Positions 13,731 through 21,671 of a DNA stretch of 31,026 nucleotides are shown here, piece by piece. Under the pieces are notes generated by a model. It searched no databases. It had not been told where the DNA came from and saw only the letters and a list, made by a program, of their open reading frames with translations. The stretch is taken from contig QHRT01000004.1 in assembly GCA_003220195.1 (NCBI GenBank), forward strand, positions 1-31,026, given 5' to 3'. The position numbers were made by a program, and so were the translations under genes. The DNA comes from Candidatus Rokuibacteriota bacterium. GTDB lineage: Bacteria; Methylomirabilota; Methylomirabilia; Rokubacteriales; CSP1-6. The first letter of the stretch is position 1; each line of letters opens with the position of its first letter.

Positions 13731-16685
13731 ATGAATCGGCGCGACTTCTTCAAGATCGTCACGACGACCGCCGCGGCGGCCACCGCGGGGTGTCGTCCGG
13801 CGGCCGAGAGCATCCTGCCGCTGGTGGTGCCGAACGAGCAGATGGTGCCTGGAGTCGCCAGCTGGTTCGCGACCGTCTGTCGCGAGTGTCCCGGCGGGTG
13901 CGGCGTGATTGCGAGAAACCGCGACGGCCGCGTGGTGAAGCTGGAGGGCAATCCCGATCATCCGGTGAATCAGGGCGCGCTCTGCGCGCGAGGGCACGCG
14001 GCGCTTCAGGGGCTGTATCACCCGGACCGCTTCGCCGGACCGCAGCGACGGGAGGGCAGCGCCGTCGCGCCGATCGGCTGGGACGACGCGCTGAAGATCG
14101 TCGCCGAGAAGGTCACGGCGCTTCGTCAAGCGGGCAAGGGCCGGGCGATCGCGCTCGTGTCGCAGCTCGAGGCGGGGAGTCTCGGCGCGTTGCTCGATCG
14201 GTTCACGCAGGCGGTCGGCGCGCGGCCCAGGCTGGCGCTCGAGCCATTCGGGTACGAAGCGCTCCGCGCCGCGAACCGCGTGACGTTCGGGCGCGACGCC
14301 ATTCCGTACTACGCGTTCGAGGAAGCGGAGGTGCTCCTCTCCTTCGGCGCGGATTTCCTCGAGACGTGGCTCTCGAGCGTCGGGCACGCGCGCGGCTTCG
14401 CCCGCATGCACACGTTCCGCGATGGCCGCGCCGGGACGTTCGTCCACGTGGAGCCCCGGCAGTCGATCACGGCATCGAGCGCCGACGAATGGATCCGGAA
14501 CACGCCGGGCACCGAGGGATTGGTGGCCCTCGCAATTCTCAAAATCCTGATCGAGGCCGGCGCCGCGGACCGGAAGTTCGCGGACGCGGTGGCGCAGATC
14601 GACGTGAAGCAGGCGGCCGAGGCCAGCGGCGTTCCGGTTCGGCAACTCGTCCAGGTCGCCGAGATGTTCGGCCGTGCGCGGCCCGCGCTCGCGATCGGCG
14701 GCGGTGTCGCCACGTCGGGCGGCAACGCGGTGGCCACGCTCACCGCGATCAACTTGCTGAACGCGGCAACGGGCAACGTCGGGAAAACGGTGCGATTCGG
14801 CCCGGATTCGGCCTTCGGAAAGGTGACGCCGTACGCGGACGTCGCCGCGTTGACGCAGGCGATGGCGAACGGCGAGATCGAGCTCCTGCTGCTCGGACCG
14901 CGCGTGAATCCGGCCTTCACGCTGCCGGGCGGCCTCAAGTTCGCCGACGCCGCACGCAAAGTGAGCCTCGTGGTCAGTTTCTCGAGCCTGCCCGACGAGA
15001 CGACGGCGCTGGCCCACGTCGTCCTCCCCGATACGCACTGGCTCGAATCGTGGGGCGACTACGCGCCGCGCGAGGGCGTCCTCGGGCTCATGCAGCCGAC
15101 GATGAACCCGATCCGGGATGCGCGGCCGTGGGGGACCACCCTGCTGACGCTGACCCGCACCGTCCTCGGGACGGAAGAGGGCAAGGGCCCGCTCCCGTGG
15201 GCGACCTTCGAGCAATACGTGAAGTCTGCGTGGGAACCGACGGTCGGGGCGAACCTCGAGGTCGCGCTTCAGCAGGGCGGGGTGTTCAAGGACGTGGCGC
15301 CGGTCGCGGTCACGGCGAAGGTGGCGGCGGTCGATGCCGCGCCGCCGAAGCTCGACGGCGACGGCGGATTCACGCTGCTCGCCTATCCGTCGTTGCGCTT
15401 CTACGACGGCCGGAGTGCCGCCGCCTCGTGGCTGCAAGAAGTTCCGGACACGATGACGCAGGCGGCGTGGGACGCGTGGGTCGAGATCCCGGCGGCGGAT
15501 GCCGCGAAGCTCGGGATCGCACGGGGCGACGTCGTCCGCGTGCAGTCGTCTCAGGGAGCGATCGAGCTGCCGGCGTATCCGTCGACGACGATCGCGCCGA
15601 ACACGATCGCGATTCCGATCGGCCACCGGTACGCGCCCTATCACCTCGTTCCCGGCGGGCTCGGCGCGCGGGAGTCCCGGCCGTATGTCCAGGCGCCGCC
15701 CACGACGATGAACCCGGTCGCGCTGCTTCCCGCGGCTCCCGACGGCGCATCGGGCGGCGTGCCGTACCTGGCCGTGCGCGCGAGCATCACGAAGACCGGC
15801 GCGCGGCGTCCGCTCGCGGTGTTGCAGGCGACCCACGACCAGGAGGAGCGCGAGATCGCGCAGCACGTGGATCTGAAGACCGCGCGCGAGGAGGCGCTTC
15901 GCGGCAAGGAGCGGGAGCTCGAGCCGATCGGGATGTATCCGCCCCAGCACTATCCGAACTACCGCTGGGGCATGACCGTGGACGTCGACGCGTGCATCGG
16001 GTGCCAGGCGTGCGCGGTCGCCTGCCACGCCGAGAACAACGTGCCGATCGTCGGCAAGGCGCAGGCGGCGTATGGCCGGCAGGTCTCGTGGCTCCGTGTC
16101 GAGCGGTGGGCCGAAGGCACGGCCGATCACCCGCAGAACATGTTCCTGCCGATGTTCTGCCAGCACTGCGAGGTGGCGCCGTGCGAGCCGGTGTGCCCGG
16201 TGTTCGCCGCGTATCGCACCGACGAAGGGCTGAACGGGCAGGTTTACAACCGCTGTGTGGGCACCCGGTATTGCGGAAACAACTGCCCATACCATGTCCG
16301 GCGCTTCAACTGGTACAACTTCGAGTTCCCCGCGCCCCTCGACGTGCAGCTCAATCCCGACGTGACCGTGCGCCAGCTCGGCGTGATGGAGAAGTGCACG
16401 ATGTGCTTGCAGCGGATCATCGCCGGCAAGGACCACGCGCGCGACGAGAAGCGCAAGGTCCGCGACGGCGACATCATGACCGCCTGCCAGCAGACGTGTC
16501 CGACCCAGGCCATCACGTTCGGAAACTTGAAGGACGACCAGAGCGCCGTCGCCAAGCAGCGACACTCGCCGCGCGCGTACCACGTGCTGGAGGAGATCGG
16601 CACGCGGCCCGGCGTGACGTATCTGAAGAAGGTCGTCCGGGAGCATGCTCCGGAAAAGCCGCCCGCCGGCCGCGGCTCGGCGTGA
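13731..16685 (+). CDS. actB: alternative complex III subunit B, molybdopterin-oxidoreductase-like plus iron-sulfur protein
   Basis: ActB carries the iron-sulfur wire of alternative complex III. The 984-residue protein starts with a twin-arginine signal (NRRDFFKIV) followed by ATAGC, where Cys21 may be lipidated. The N-terminal half resembles the large subunit of molybdenum oxidoreductases and keeps Cys50, Cys53, Cys57 and Cys85 in the spacing of a [4Fe-4S] site. The C-terminal ferredoxin half has cysteines at 755/758/761/765, 810/813/818/822, 842/848/852, 889/892 and 919/923, enough for four clusters. ActB proteins studied structurally are, as I recall, described with clusters only in the C-terminal half, so the N-terminal four-cysteine motif is notable. 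It follows actA by four bases. Confidence 0.93.
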   Translation: MNRRDFFKIVTTTAAAATAGCRPAAESILPLVVPNEQMVPGVASWFATVCRECPGGCGVIARNRDGRVVKLEGNPDHPVNQGALCARGHAALQGLYHPDRFAGPQRREGSAVAPIGWDDALKIVAEKVTALRQAGKGRAIALVSQLEAGSLGALLDRFTQAVGARPRLALEPFGYEALRAANRVTFGRDAIPYYAFEEAEVLLSFGADFLETWLSSVGHARGFARMHTFRDGRAGTFVHVEPRQSITASSADEWIRNTPGTEGLVALAILKILIEAGAADRKFADAVAQIDVKQAAEASGVPVRQLVQVAEMFGRARPALAIGGGVATSGGNAVATLTAINLLNAATGNVGKTVRFGPDSAFGKVTPYADVAALTQAMANGEIELLLLGPRVNPAFTLPGGLKFADAARKVSLVVSFSSLPDETTALAHVVLPDTHWLESWGDYAPREGVLGLMQPTMNPIRDARPWGTTLLTLTRTVLGTEEGKGPLPWATFEQYVKSAWEPTVGANLEVALQQGGVFKDVAPVAVTAKVAAVDAAPPKLDGDGGFTLLAYPSLRFYDGRSAAASWLQEVPDTMTQAAWDAWVEIPAADAAKLGIARGDVVRVQSSQGAIELPAYPSTTIAPNTIAIPIGHRYAPYHLVPGGLGARESRPYVQAPPTTMNPVALLPAAPDGASGGVPYLAVRASITKTGARRPLAVLQATHDQEEREIAQHVDLKTAREEALRGKERELEPIGMYPPQHYPNYRWGMTVDVDACIGCQACAVACHAENNVPIVGKAQAAYGRQVSWLRVERWAEGTADHPQNMFLPMFCQHCEVAPCEPVCPVFAAYRTDEGLNGQVYNRCVGTRYCGNNCPYHVRRFNWYNFEFPAPLDVQLNPDVTVRQLGVMEKCTMCLQRIIAGKDHARDEKRKVRDGDIMTACQQTCPTQAITFGNLKDDQSAVAKQRHSPRAYHVLEEIGTRPGVTYLKKVVREHAPEKPPAGRGSA

Positions 16686-16689
16686 CCTC

Positions 16690-18036
16690 ATGAACGACTC
16701 GCCTGCGGCCTCACCGACCTTCGCGGACGTCAACCGGGACGTGCTCGAGACGCTCCGGCCTCCAGGTAATCTCTACTTCGGGTGGATGTGCATCGTGGGG
16801 TTGATCCTCACGTGCGGCATCCTCGCCTGGACCTACCAGATCTACATGGGCATGGGCGCGGCCGGCAAGCGGACGCCCCAGATGTGGGCCATGTACATCA
16901 CGTCGTTCGTGTTCTGGATCGGCATCGGTCACGCCGGCACGCTGATCTCCGCGATCCTGTATCTGTTCCGTGCGCGCTGGCGCACGTCGATCTTTCGCGC
17001 GGCCGAGGCGATGACGATCTTCGCAGTCCTGACCGCGGGGCTGTTCCCGCTGATCCACGCCGGCCGGATGTGGTTCGCATACTTCCTCCTGCCGTACGCG
17101 AACCAGCGCTACCTCTGGCCGAATTTCCGGTCGCCACTCGTCTGGGACGTGTTCGCGATCTCGACGTACCTCTCGATCTCGACGATCTTCTTCATCGTGG
17201 GGCTGGTGCCGGACGTCGCCGCGATGCGCGACGCCTCGACGGGCTGGCGGTCGCGGATCTACGCGATGCTCTCGCTCGGCTGGGAGGGGGAGCACGAGCA
17301 GTGGCGGCACTACCGCCGCGCCTACGGGCTCTTCGCCGCGCTCGCCACGCCGCTCGTGCTGTCGGTCCACAGCGTGGTGAGCTGGGACTTCGCGATGGCG
17401 CTGGTTCCCGGCTGGCACTCGACGCTCTTCGCGCCGTTCTTCGTGGACGGGGCGATCTTCTCGGGCTTCGCGATGGTCTTGATCCTGATCCTGCCCATGC
17501 GGCACTTCTTCGGGCTCTCCGCCTACATCCACGATCGGCATCTCGACGCGATGGGCAAGCTCATCCTGGTGACCGGACTCGTGCTGACGTACTTCTACAT
17601 CTGCGAGGCGTTCACCTCCTGGTACAGCGGCGACGTCTTCGAGCGCGCGTCGCTCTTCTGGAAGGTGACGAAGTCGTACGCGTGGGCGCTCTGGCTCATG
17701 TACTTCTGCAACTGCATCTCGCCGTTGATCCTCTTCTCCGGCCGGGCCCGGCGCAGCCCGGTGGTGCTCTACGTCGTGTCGATCCTCGTCCTGATCGGCA
17801 TGTGGTTCGAGCGCTTCAACATCATCGTCCCGTCGCTCGGGCACGACTTCTATCCCTACACGTGGGGCATCTACAAGCCGACGATCTGGGACGCGACGAT
17901 CGTGATCGGCAGCTTCGCCTGGTTCTTCATCCTCTTCCTCGGCTTCATCAAGGTCATGCCGTCGCTGTCGGTGGTGGAGGTGAAGGAGACGCTGCCGCCC
18001 CCGCTCAAGGACGCCGCGCGTGCCGGCCACCACTGA
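16690..18036 (+). CDS. actC: alternative complex III subunit C, NrfD/PsrC-like quinone-binding membrane protein
   Basis: ActC is a polytopic NrfD/PsrC-family subunit that provides a quinol site in the membrane. The 448-residue protein has about ten hydrophobic helices. Characteristic stretches are GNLYFGWMCIVGLILTCG, SFVFWIGIGHAGTLISAILYLFR, HAGRMWFAYFLLPYANQR, and VHSVVSWDFAMALVPGWHST with FFVDGAIFSGFAMV. The start is ATG 16690, four bases after the actB stop. The earlier in-frame start lies inside actB. The 3' end overlaps actD by 17 bases. The sequence looks complete. Confidence 0.94.
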   Translation: MNDSPAASPTFADVNRDVLETLRPPGNLYFGWMCIVGLILTCGILAWTYQIYMGMGAAGKRTPQMWAMYITSFVFWIGIGHAGTLISAILYLFRARWRTSIFRAAEAMTIFAVLTAGLFPLIHAGRMWFAYFLLPYANQRYLWPNFRSPLVWDVFAISTYLSISTIFFIVGLVPDVAAMRDASTGWRSRIYAMLSLGWEGEHEQWRHYRRAYGLFAALATPLVLSVHSVVSWDFAMALVPGWHSTLFAPFFVDGAIFSGFAMVLILILPMRHFFGLSAYIHDRHLDAMGKLILVTGLVLTYFYICEAFTSWYSGDVFERASLFWKVTKSYAWALWLMYFCNCISPLILFSGRARRSPVVLYVVSILVLIGMWFERFNIIVPSLGHDFYPYTWGIYKPTIWDATIVIGSFAWFFILFLGFIKVMPSLSVVEVKETLPPPLKDAARAGHH

Positions 18037-18532
18037 GACGGTGCTCGGCGTGTTCGCGCACGTCGACACGACGGTGCGCGCGCTGGAAGAGCTCCGCGCC
18101 AAGGGCTACCACGACCTGGCGGTCTACACGCCGATCCCCGTGCACGAGATCGAGGACGTGCTGGAGCGCGACCGGCCGGTCAGCCGCGTTCGGCTCTTCA
18201 CCCTGATCGGCGGCCTCACCGGAACGGCGTCCGGGTTTCTGCTGACGATCTGGTCGGCGATGCAGTGGGGGCTCATCACCGGTGGGAAGCCGGTGGCGTC
18301 CATCCCGCCCTTCGTCGTCATCGCCTTCGAGCTGACGATCCTGTTCGGTGGTGTCGCCACGCTGATCGGGCTGGTGACGCTGGCCGGATTGCCGCGCTTC
18401 CGTCGCTCACCGACGTTCGATCGTCGGTTCACGAACGACCGGTTCGGCGTGGCCGTGCACTGCGCGCCGGAGCGTCGTCCGTCGGTTCGCGAGATCCTCC
18501 AGTCCGCGGGCGCGGACGAGGTGCGGCCGTGA
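18020..18532 (+). CDS. actD: alternative complex III subunit D, DUF3341-type membrane protein
   Basis: ActD is a small DUF3341-family subunit. The 170-residue protein begins with a soluble fold (TVLGVFAHVDTTVRALEELRAKGYHDL, then VYTPIPVHEIEDVL), followed by two membrane helices around RVRLFTLIGGLTGTASGFLL and VVIAFELTILFGGVATLIGLV. It ends in a short soluble tail containing FTNDRFGVAV. The GTG start at 18020 lies within the end of actC. Its stop overlaps the actE GTG (GTGA). Its exact role in the complex is structural or unknown. Confidence 0.9.
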   Translation: MPATTETVLGVFAHVDTTVRALEELRAKGYHDLAVYTPIPVHEIEDVLERDRPVSRVRLFTLIGGLTGTASGFLLTIWSAMQWGLITGGKPVASIPPFVVIAFELTILFGGVATLIGLVTLAGLPRFRRSPTFDRRFTNDRFGVAVHCAPERRPSVREILQSAGADEVRP

Positions 18533-19035
18533 AGTACGCGTTCATCCTCGTCCTGCTCATTGTCGCCTCGGCCGGCGGATTGCTCGGACTGGTGGTCGCG
18601 ATCCGGTGGCTCGACGACATGACGGTGACGCCGCGGATCGTGACCGGCGAGCGGGTCTTCGCCATGCCGGCCGGCGTCGTTCCCCGCGGCGGTGAGCTGG
18701 TCCTTCCCAAGGAACAACGGGAGCTCGCCGCGAAGCGGCCCAATCCGGTGAAGATCACCGAAGAGTCGATCGCTTTCGGCAAGCAGCACTTCGCGACGTT
18801 CTGCGTGCCCTGCCACGGTGCGGAAGGCAAGGGGGGCGTGAGTGGACCGGTCGCGCTCAAGTTCATTCCAACGCCGGACCTGACGAGCGCCGAGCTCCAG
18901 AAGCAACGGACCGACGGGTACTGGCACAGCTACATCATGACGGGCGGCGCGGTGATGCCCTCGTACGGTGAAGCGCTATCCTCGACCGAGGCCTGGCACG
19001 TCGTGAACTTCCTCCGGTCGATCGCCGCGAAATGA
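18529..19035 (+). CDS. actE: alternative complex III subunit E, monohaem cytochrome c
   Basis: ActE is the membrane-attached monohaem cytochrome c of the complex. The 168-residue protein has an N-terminal membrane helix (KYAFILVLLIVASAGGLLGLVV) followed by a class I cytochrome c domain with one CVPCH haem site and a likely axial methionine in VMPSYGEAL. The closing AWHVVNFLRSI helix is typical. The start is GTG 18529 overlapping the actD stop, which keeps the membrane helix. The gene lies 13 bases before actF. Confidence 0.92.
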   Translation: MKYAFILVLLIVASAGGLLGLVVAIRWLDDMTVTPRIVTGERVFAMPAGVVPRGGELVLPKEQRELAAKRPNPVKITEESIAFGKQHFATFCVPCHGAEGKGGVSGPVALKFIPTPDLTSAELQKQRTDGYWHSYIMTGGAVMPSYGEALSSTEAWHVVNFLRSIAAK

Positions 19036-19048
19036 AAAGTCCGGCGCC

Positions 19049-19489
19049 ATGACCGTGCTCTGGGGAATCGTCGCGGCACTCGGCGCGCTGACGTTCGTGG
19101 TGGGACTTGCGTCCGGCGATCCACGCCACGTCTGGTCCATCTACCTCGTGAATCTGGTGTTCTGGTCCGGACTCGCCGCCACGGGGCCCGCGATCGCCGC
19201 GATGATGCAGCTGACCGAAGCGCGCTGGTCGCCGAGCGTCCGCCGCATCGCGCTGACCACCGCCGGATTTCTTCCGGCCTCGCTCGTGTTGCTGGTCGTG
19301 CTCTTCTTCGGTCGCGAGGTGCTCTACGCCTGGGTGCGGACGCCGATCGCCGTGAAAGCGCCCTGGCTCAACACGCCGTTCTTCTGGGCGCGCACGCTCG
19401 TCCTGGCGCTGGTCCTCGCGGGGACGAGCTTCGCGTTCGTCGCGGCGCTCTTGCGCGAGCCGGTGCCGCTGTCCGACGAAGGCGGATGA
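19049..19489 (+). CDS. actF: alternative complex III subunit F, N-terminal fragment
   Basis: This 146-residue frame matches the first part of ActF, the second large membrane subunit. It has about four helices, including WSIYLVNLVFWSGLAATGPAIAAM, FLPASLVLLVVLFFGREVLYAW, KAPWLNTPFFWARTLVL, and a final helix before a stop after DEGG. ActF is normally one protein of about 400 residues. The remainder continues in another frame from 19486. The linker and start of the next helix expected between FVAALL and the FDLVMS motif are short or missing, so a deletion with frameshift is likely. A natural two-gene split with ATGATG coupling is the alternative. Confidence 0.82.
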   Translation: MTVLWGIVAALGALTFVVGLASGDPRHVWSIYLVNLVFWSGLAATGPAIAAMMQLTEARWSPSVRRIALTTAGFLPASLVLLVVLFFGREVLYAWVRTPIAVKAPWLNTPFFWARTLVLALVLAGTSFAFVAALLREPVPLSDEGG

Positions 19490-20112
19490 TGGCCGTGTCG
19501 CTGTGGGGCTTCGACCTGGTCATGTCGATCGATCCGGTCTGGTACAGCGGGCTCTTCGGCGGGTACTTCGTCGTGTCGACGCTCTACACCGCCTTCTGCC
19601 TCCTGTCGATCCTCACCGTCCGGGCCAACGCGGGCGGGCTCGCGTCGATTCCCCCGGTCGCCGTGCAGGACGTGGCGAAGCTCCAGTTCGCGCTGTCGAT
19701 CATGTGGATGTACTTCTTCTGGTCCCAGTACCTCGTCATCTGGTACGGGAACGTCCCGATCGAGACGCGGTTCTTCGTCCGCCGGTTCTTCGTCCAGCCA
19801 TGGACGACCGTCGCCTGGTTCGTGTTCATCGTGGGCTGGCTGATTCCGTTCGGCTATCTCCTGAAGCGCCTGACCGGCCGGCCTCCGCAGCGACACACGC
19901 CGCTGGTCGTCGTCGCGGTCTTCGGACTCGTCGCGATCTTCCTCGAGCGCGTGCTGGTCGTGTTCCCGTCGGTGTCCGGCGACAATCGTCTCCTGAGCTG
20001 GCAGGACGTCCTGATCACGGCGGGGTTCCTCGGACTGTTTCTCCTGAGCCGTCGGTGGTTCTTCACGCGATACAAGCCCGTGCTCAATCTTCCGCACACC
20101 GGTCAGCATTGA
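19486..20112 (+). CDS. actF: alternative complex III subunit F, C-terminal fragment
   Basis: This 208-residue frame carries the rest of ActF: WGFDLVMSIDPVWYSGLFGGYF corresponds to the family's conserved DWIMSL-type motif, followed by VQDVAKLQFALSIMWMYFFWSQYLVIWYGN and four or more further helices. It starts at ATG 19486 or ATG 19489, overlapping the stop of the upstream fragment. No ribosome-binding site is seen, so as it stands it would depend on coupling. The gene ends the act operon and is followed by hairpins. No cytochrome oxidase genes follow, although they often accompany act genes. Confidence 0.82.
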   Translation: MMAVSLWGFDLVMSIDPVWYSGLFGGYFVVSTLYTAFCLLSILTVRANAGGLASIPPVAVQDVAKLQFALSIMWMYFFWSQYLVIWYGNVPIETRFFVRRFFVQPWTTVAWFVFIVGWLIPFGYLLKRLTGRPPQRHTPLVVVAVFGLVAIFLERVLVVFPSVSGDNRLLSWQDVLITAGFLGLFLLSRRWFFTRYKPVLNLPHTGQH

Positions 20113-20119
20113 TCTCGGA

Positions 20120-20137
20120 GGGGGCTTCGACGCCCCC
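20120..20137 (+). terminator. hairpin after the act operon, candidate terminator
   Basis: GGGGGC (20120-20125) and GCCCCC (20132-20137) pair around TTCGAC, eight bases after the actF stop. A second branched hairpin follows at 20143-20174 (GGGCG with CGCCC, enclosing a GCGG/CCGC stem). There is no U-run. The rest of the gap to 20329 holds only the moeA promoter candidate. Confidence 0.55.
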
Positions 20138-20317
20138 CCGACGGGCGCCGCGGGCCTGCGGGCCGCTGTCGCCCTGCCTCCCCCAGGAAAAATTGTGCGG
20201 GCAAGCCGGCGCTCGACGCGGTCAGGCAACTGGGCTCGGCCGGTGCACGTGTGCGACGGCGGAATGCGAGATGGATCTTTGGGATTGATGTCTCGGGCGG
20301 AGACGTACGGCTCGCGA

Positions 20318-20323
20318 TAGAGT
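20318..20323 (+). promoter_or_regulatory. candidate -10 element for moeA
   Basis: TAGAGT matches the -10 consensus at four of six positions and ends six bases before the moeA ATG. Transcription would begin at or very near the start codon. No Shine-Dalgarno sequence or convincing -35 is visible, which again points to a leaderless transcript. Confidence 0.3.
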
Positions 20324-20329
20324 GAACGC

Positions 20330-21526
20330 ATGCTGACCGTCGAAGAAGCGCTCGAACAGATCCTGTCGCGCATCCGGGTGCTCGGAACGGAAGGGGTCGA
20401 GCTGTCGAGCGCGCTCGGTCGCACGCTCGCGGAACGGATCGTCTCGCGTCGCGAGATTCCCCCGTGGCCGAACTCCTCGATGGATGGCTACGCGGTGCGT
20501 GCGGCCGACAGCGGGAACGTCGAGCTGGCCGTGGTCGGCCGCGTCGCGGCCGGAGCCTTACCGTCGCGCGCCATCGGAGCCGGCGAGGCGATGCGCATTT
20601 TCACCGGAGCGCCGATCCCCGACGGCGCCGACGCGGTCGTGCCGCAAGAAGACGTCGACGCCGCCGGGGATCGCGTCACGCTTCACCAGCGCGTCACGGC
20701 CGGCGCCTTCGTGCGCCCCGCCGGGGAAGACGTGCGGGTCGGCGACGTCGTGCTCGAGCCCGGGCGTTCAATCGGTGCGGCCGATATCGGCGTGCTGGCG
20801 ACGCTCGGCTACGCGCGTGTCCTGGTCGTGCGTCGCCCCCGCGTCGCGATCCTGTCGACCGGTAACGAGCTGGCGGATCTGGGGACAGAACCCGGACCGG
20901 GACAGATCCCGAATACCAATACGTATTCGCTGATGGCGCAGGTGCGGGAGGTCGGGGGCGAGCCGATCAATCTCGGCGTTGCTCCTGATCGTCTCGACGC
21001 GATCGAGGAGCGCCTGCGCGCTGGCGCCACGGCCGACGTGCTGGTGTCGTCGGCCGGGGTGTCGGTCGGCGAGGCGGACCTCGTTCGTGATGCGATGACG
21101 AAGCTCGGCGCCGAGCTCCACCTCTGGCGAGTGTCGATGCGACCGGGCAAGCCGATCACCTTCGGCTCGATCTCCGGTCGGCCCGTCTTTGGTCTTCCCG
21201 GAAATCCGGTGTCGGCGATGGTCACCTTCGAGCTCTTCGTCCGCCCGGCGTTGCTCAAGATGTCCGGACGCCAGCACCTCCACCGGCCGCGCGTGAAGGC
21301 GCGTGCGCTGGCCCGGATCGAGAACCCCGGAGCGCGACGCGGCTATCTACGGGTGACGCTGGTCAGGGATGGTGCCGGGCTCGGGGCCCGCCTCACGGGC
21401 GAGCAGGGGTCGGCGATCCTGCGTTCGATGATCCTGGCGGACGGCCTCGCCGTACTTGAAGGGGATACGACTGTCGAGCACGGCCAGTTCGTTGAAGTGA
21501 TTGTCTTGCGGGAGGTTGCCGGCTAG
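20330..21526 (+). CDS. moeA: molybdopterin molybdenumtransferase MoeA
   Basis: MoeA inserts molybdate into adenylated molybdopterin, the last general step of molybdenum cofactor synthesis. The 398-residue protein is complete. It has PPWPNSSMDGYAVRAAD, GEAMRIFTGAPIPDGADAVV, AGEDVRVGD, the MPT-binding-fold segments VAILSTGNEL and IPNTNTYSL, VLVSSAGVSVGEADLV, and MRPGKPITFG with GLPGNPVSAMVTFELFVRP. The C-terminal domain IV follows. It stands alone between the act operon and dprA. Its product would serve the enzyme matured by FdhD, though no molybdoenzyme is encoded nearby. Confidence 0.96.
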   Translation: MLTVEEALEQILSRIRVLGTEGVELSSALGRTLAERIVSRREIPPWPNSSMDGYAVRAADSGNVELAVVGRVAAGALPSRAIGAGEAMRIFTGAPIPDGADAVVPQEDVDAAGDRVTLHQRVTAGAFVRPAGEDVRVGDVVLEPGRSIGAADIGVLATLGYARVLVVRRPRVAILSTGNELADLGTEPGPGQIPNTNTYSLMAQVREVGGEPINLGVAPDRLDAIEERLRAGATADVLVSSAGVSVGEADLVRDAMTKLGAELHLWRVSMRPGKPITFGSISGRPVFGLPGNPVSAMVTFELFVRPALLKMSGRQHLHRPRVKARALARIENPGARRGYLRVTLVRDGAGLGARLTGEQGSAILRSMILADGLAVLEGDTTVEHGQFVEVIVLREVAG

Positions 21527-21619
21527 ATACTCTCAGGCACGTTGAAGTCGCTGGCTCGCGTCCGGCCGCGCTCCGACAATCTCCCGTGCCCGAAGCCGGT
21601 GTATCGGATTGGACGCATG

Positions 21620-21646
21620 TTGCGTCTAACGGCCGATGAGTATACT
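21620..21646 (+). promoter_or_regulatory. candidate promoter for the dprA-topA-xerC-hslVU-arg run
   Basis: TATACT (21641-21646) is five of six to the -10 consensus. TTGCGT (21620-21625) sits 15 bases upstream as a slightly close -35. A dyad GACGC/GCGTC (21612-21616 and 21622-21626) overlaps the -35 and could be an operator. The start at ATG 21672 lies just downstream, which argues against the ATG at 21636. Confidence 0.4.
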
Positions 21647-21671
21647 GGCCGGGCCTGCGGGACGACGGCTC

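Noticed and set aside
13614..16733. A 1039-residue open frame on the minus strand
   Set aside because: It lies opposite actB, is arginine-rich with no known motif, and arises because GC-rich coding DNA lacks stops on the other strand. Other long minus-strand frames (for example 1882-3186, 8473-10053, 11211-13103, 27567-29729) are rejected for the same reason.
20175..20329. Molybdenum-cofactor riboswitch before moeA
   Set aside because: I could not find the expected conserved core, and a -10-like hexamer six bases before the ATG suggests the transcript starts after this region.
21636..21671. dprA start at ATG 21636
   Set aside because: It adds only 12 unconserved residues and lies upstream of the best -10 element (21641-21646).
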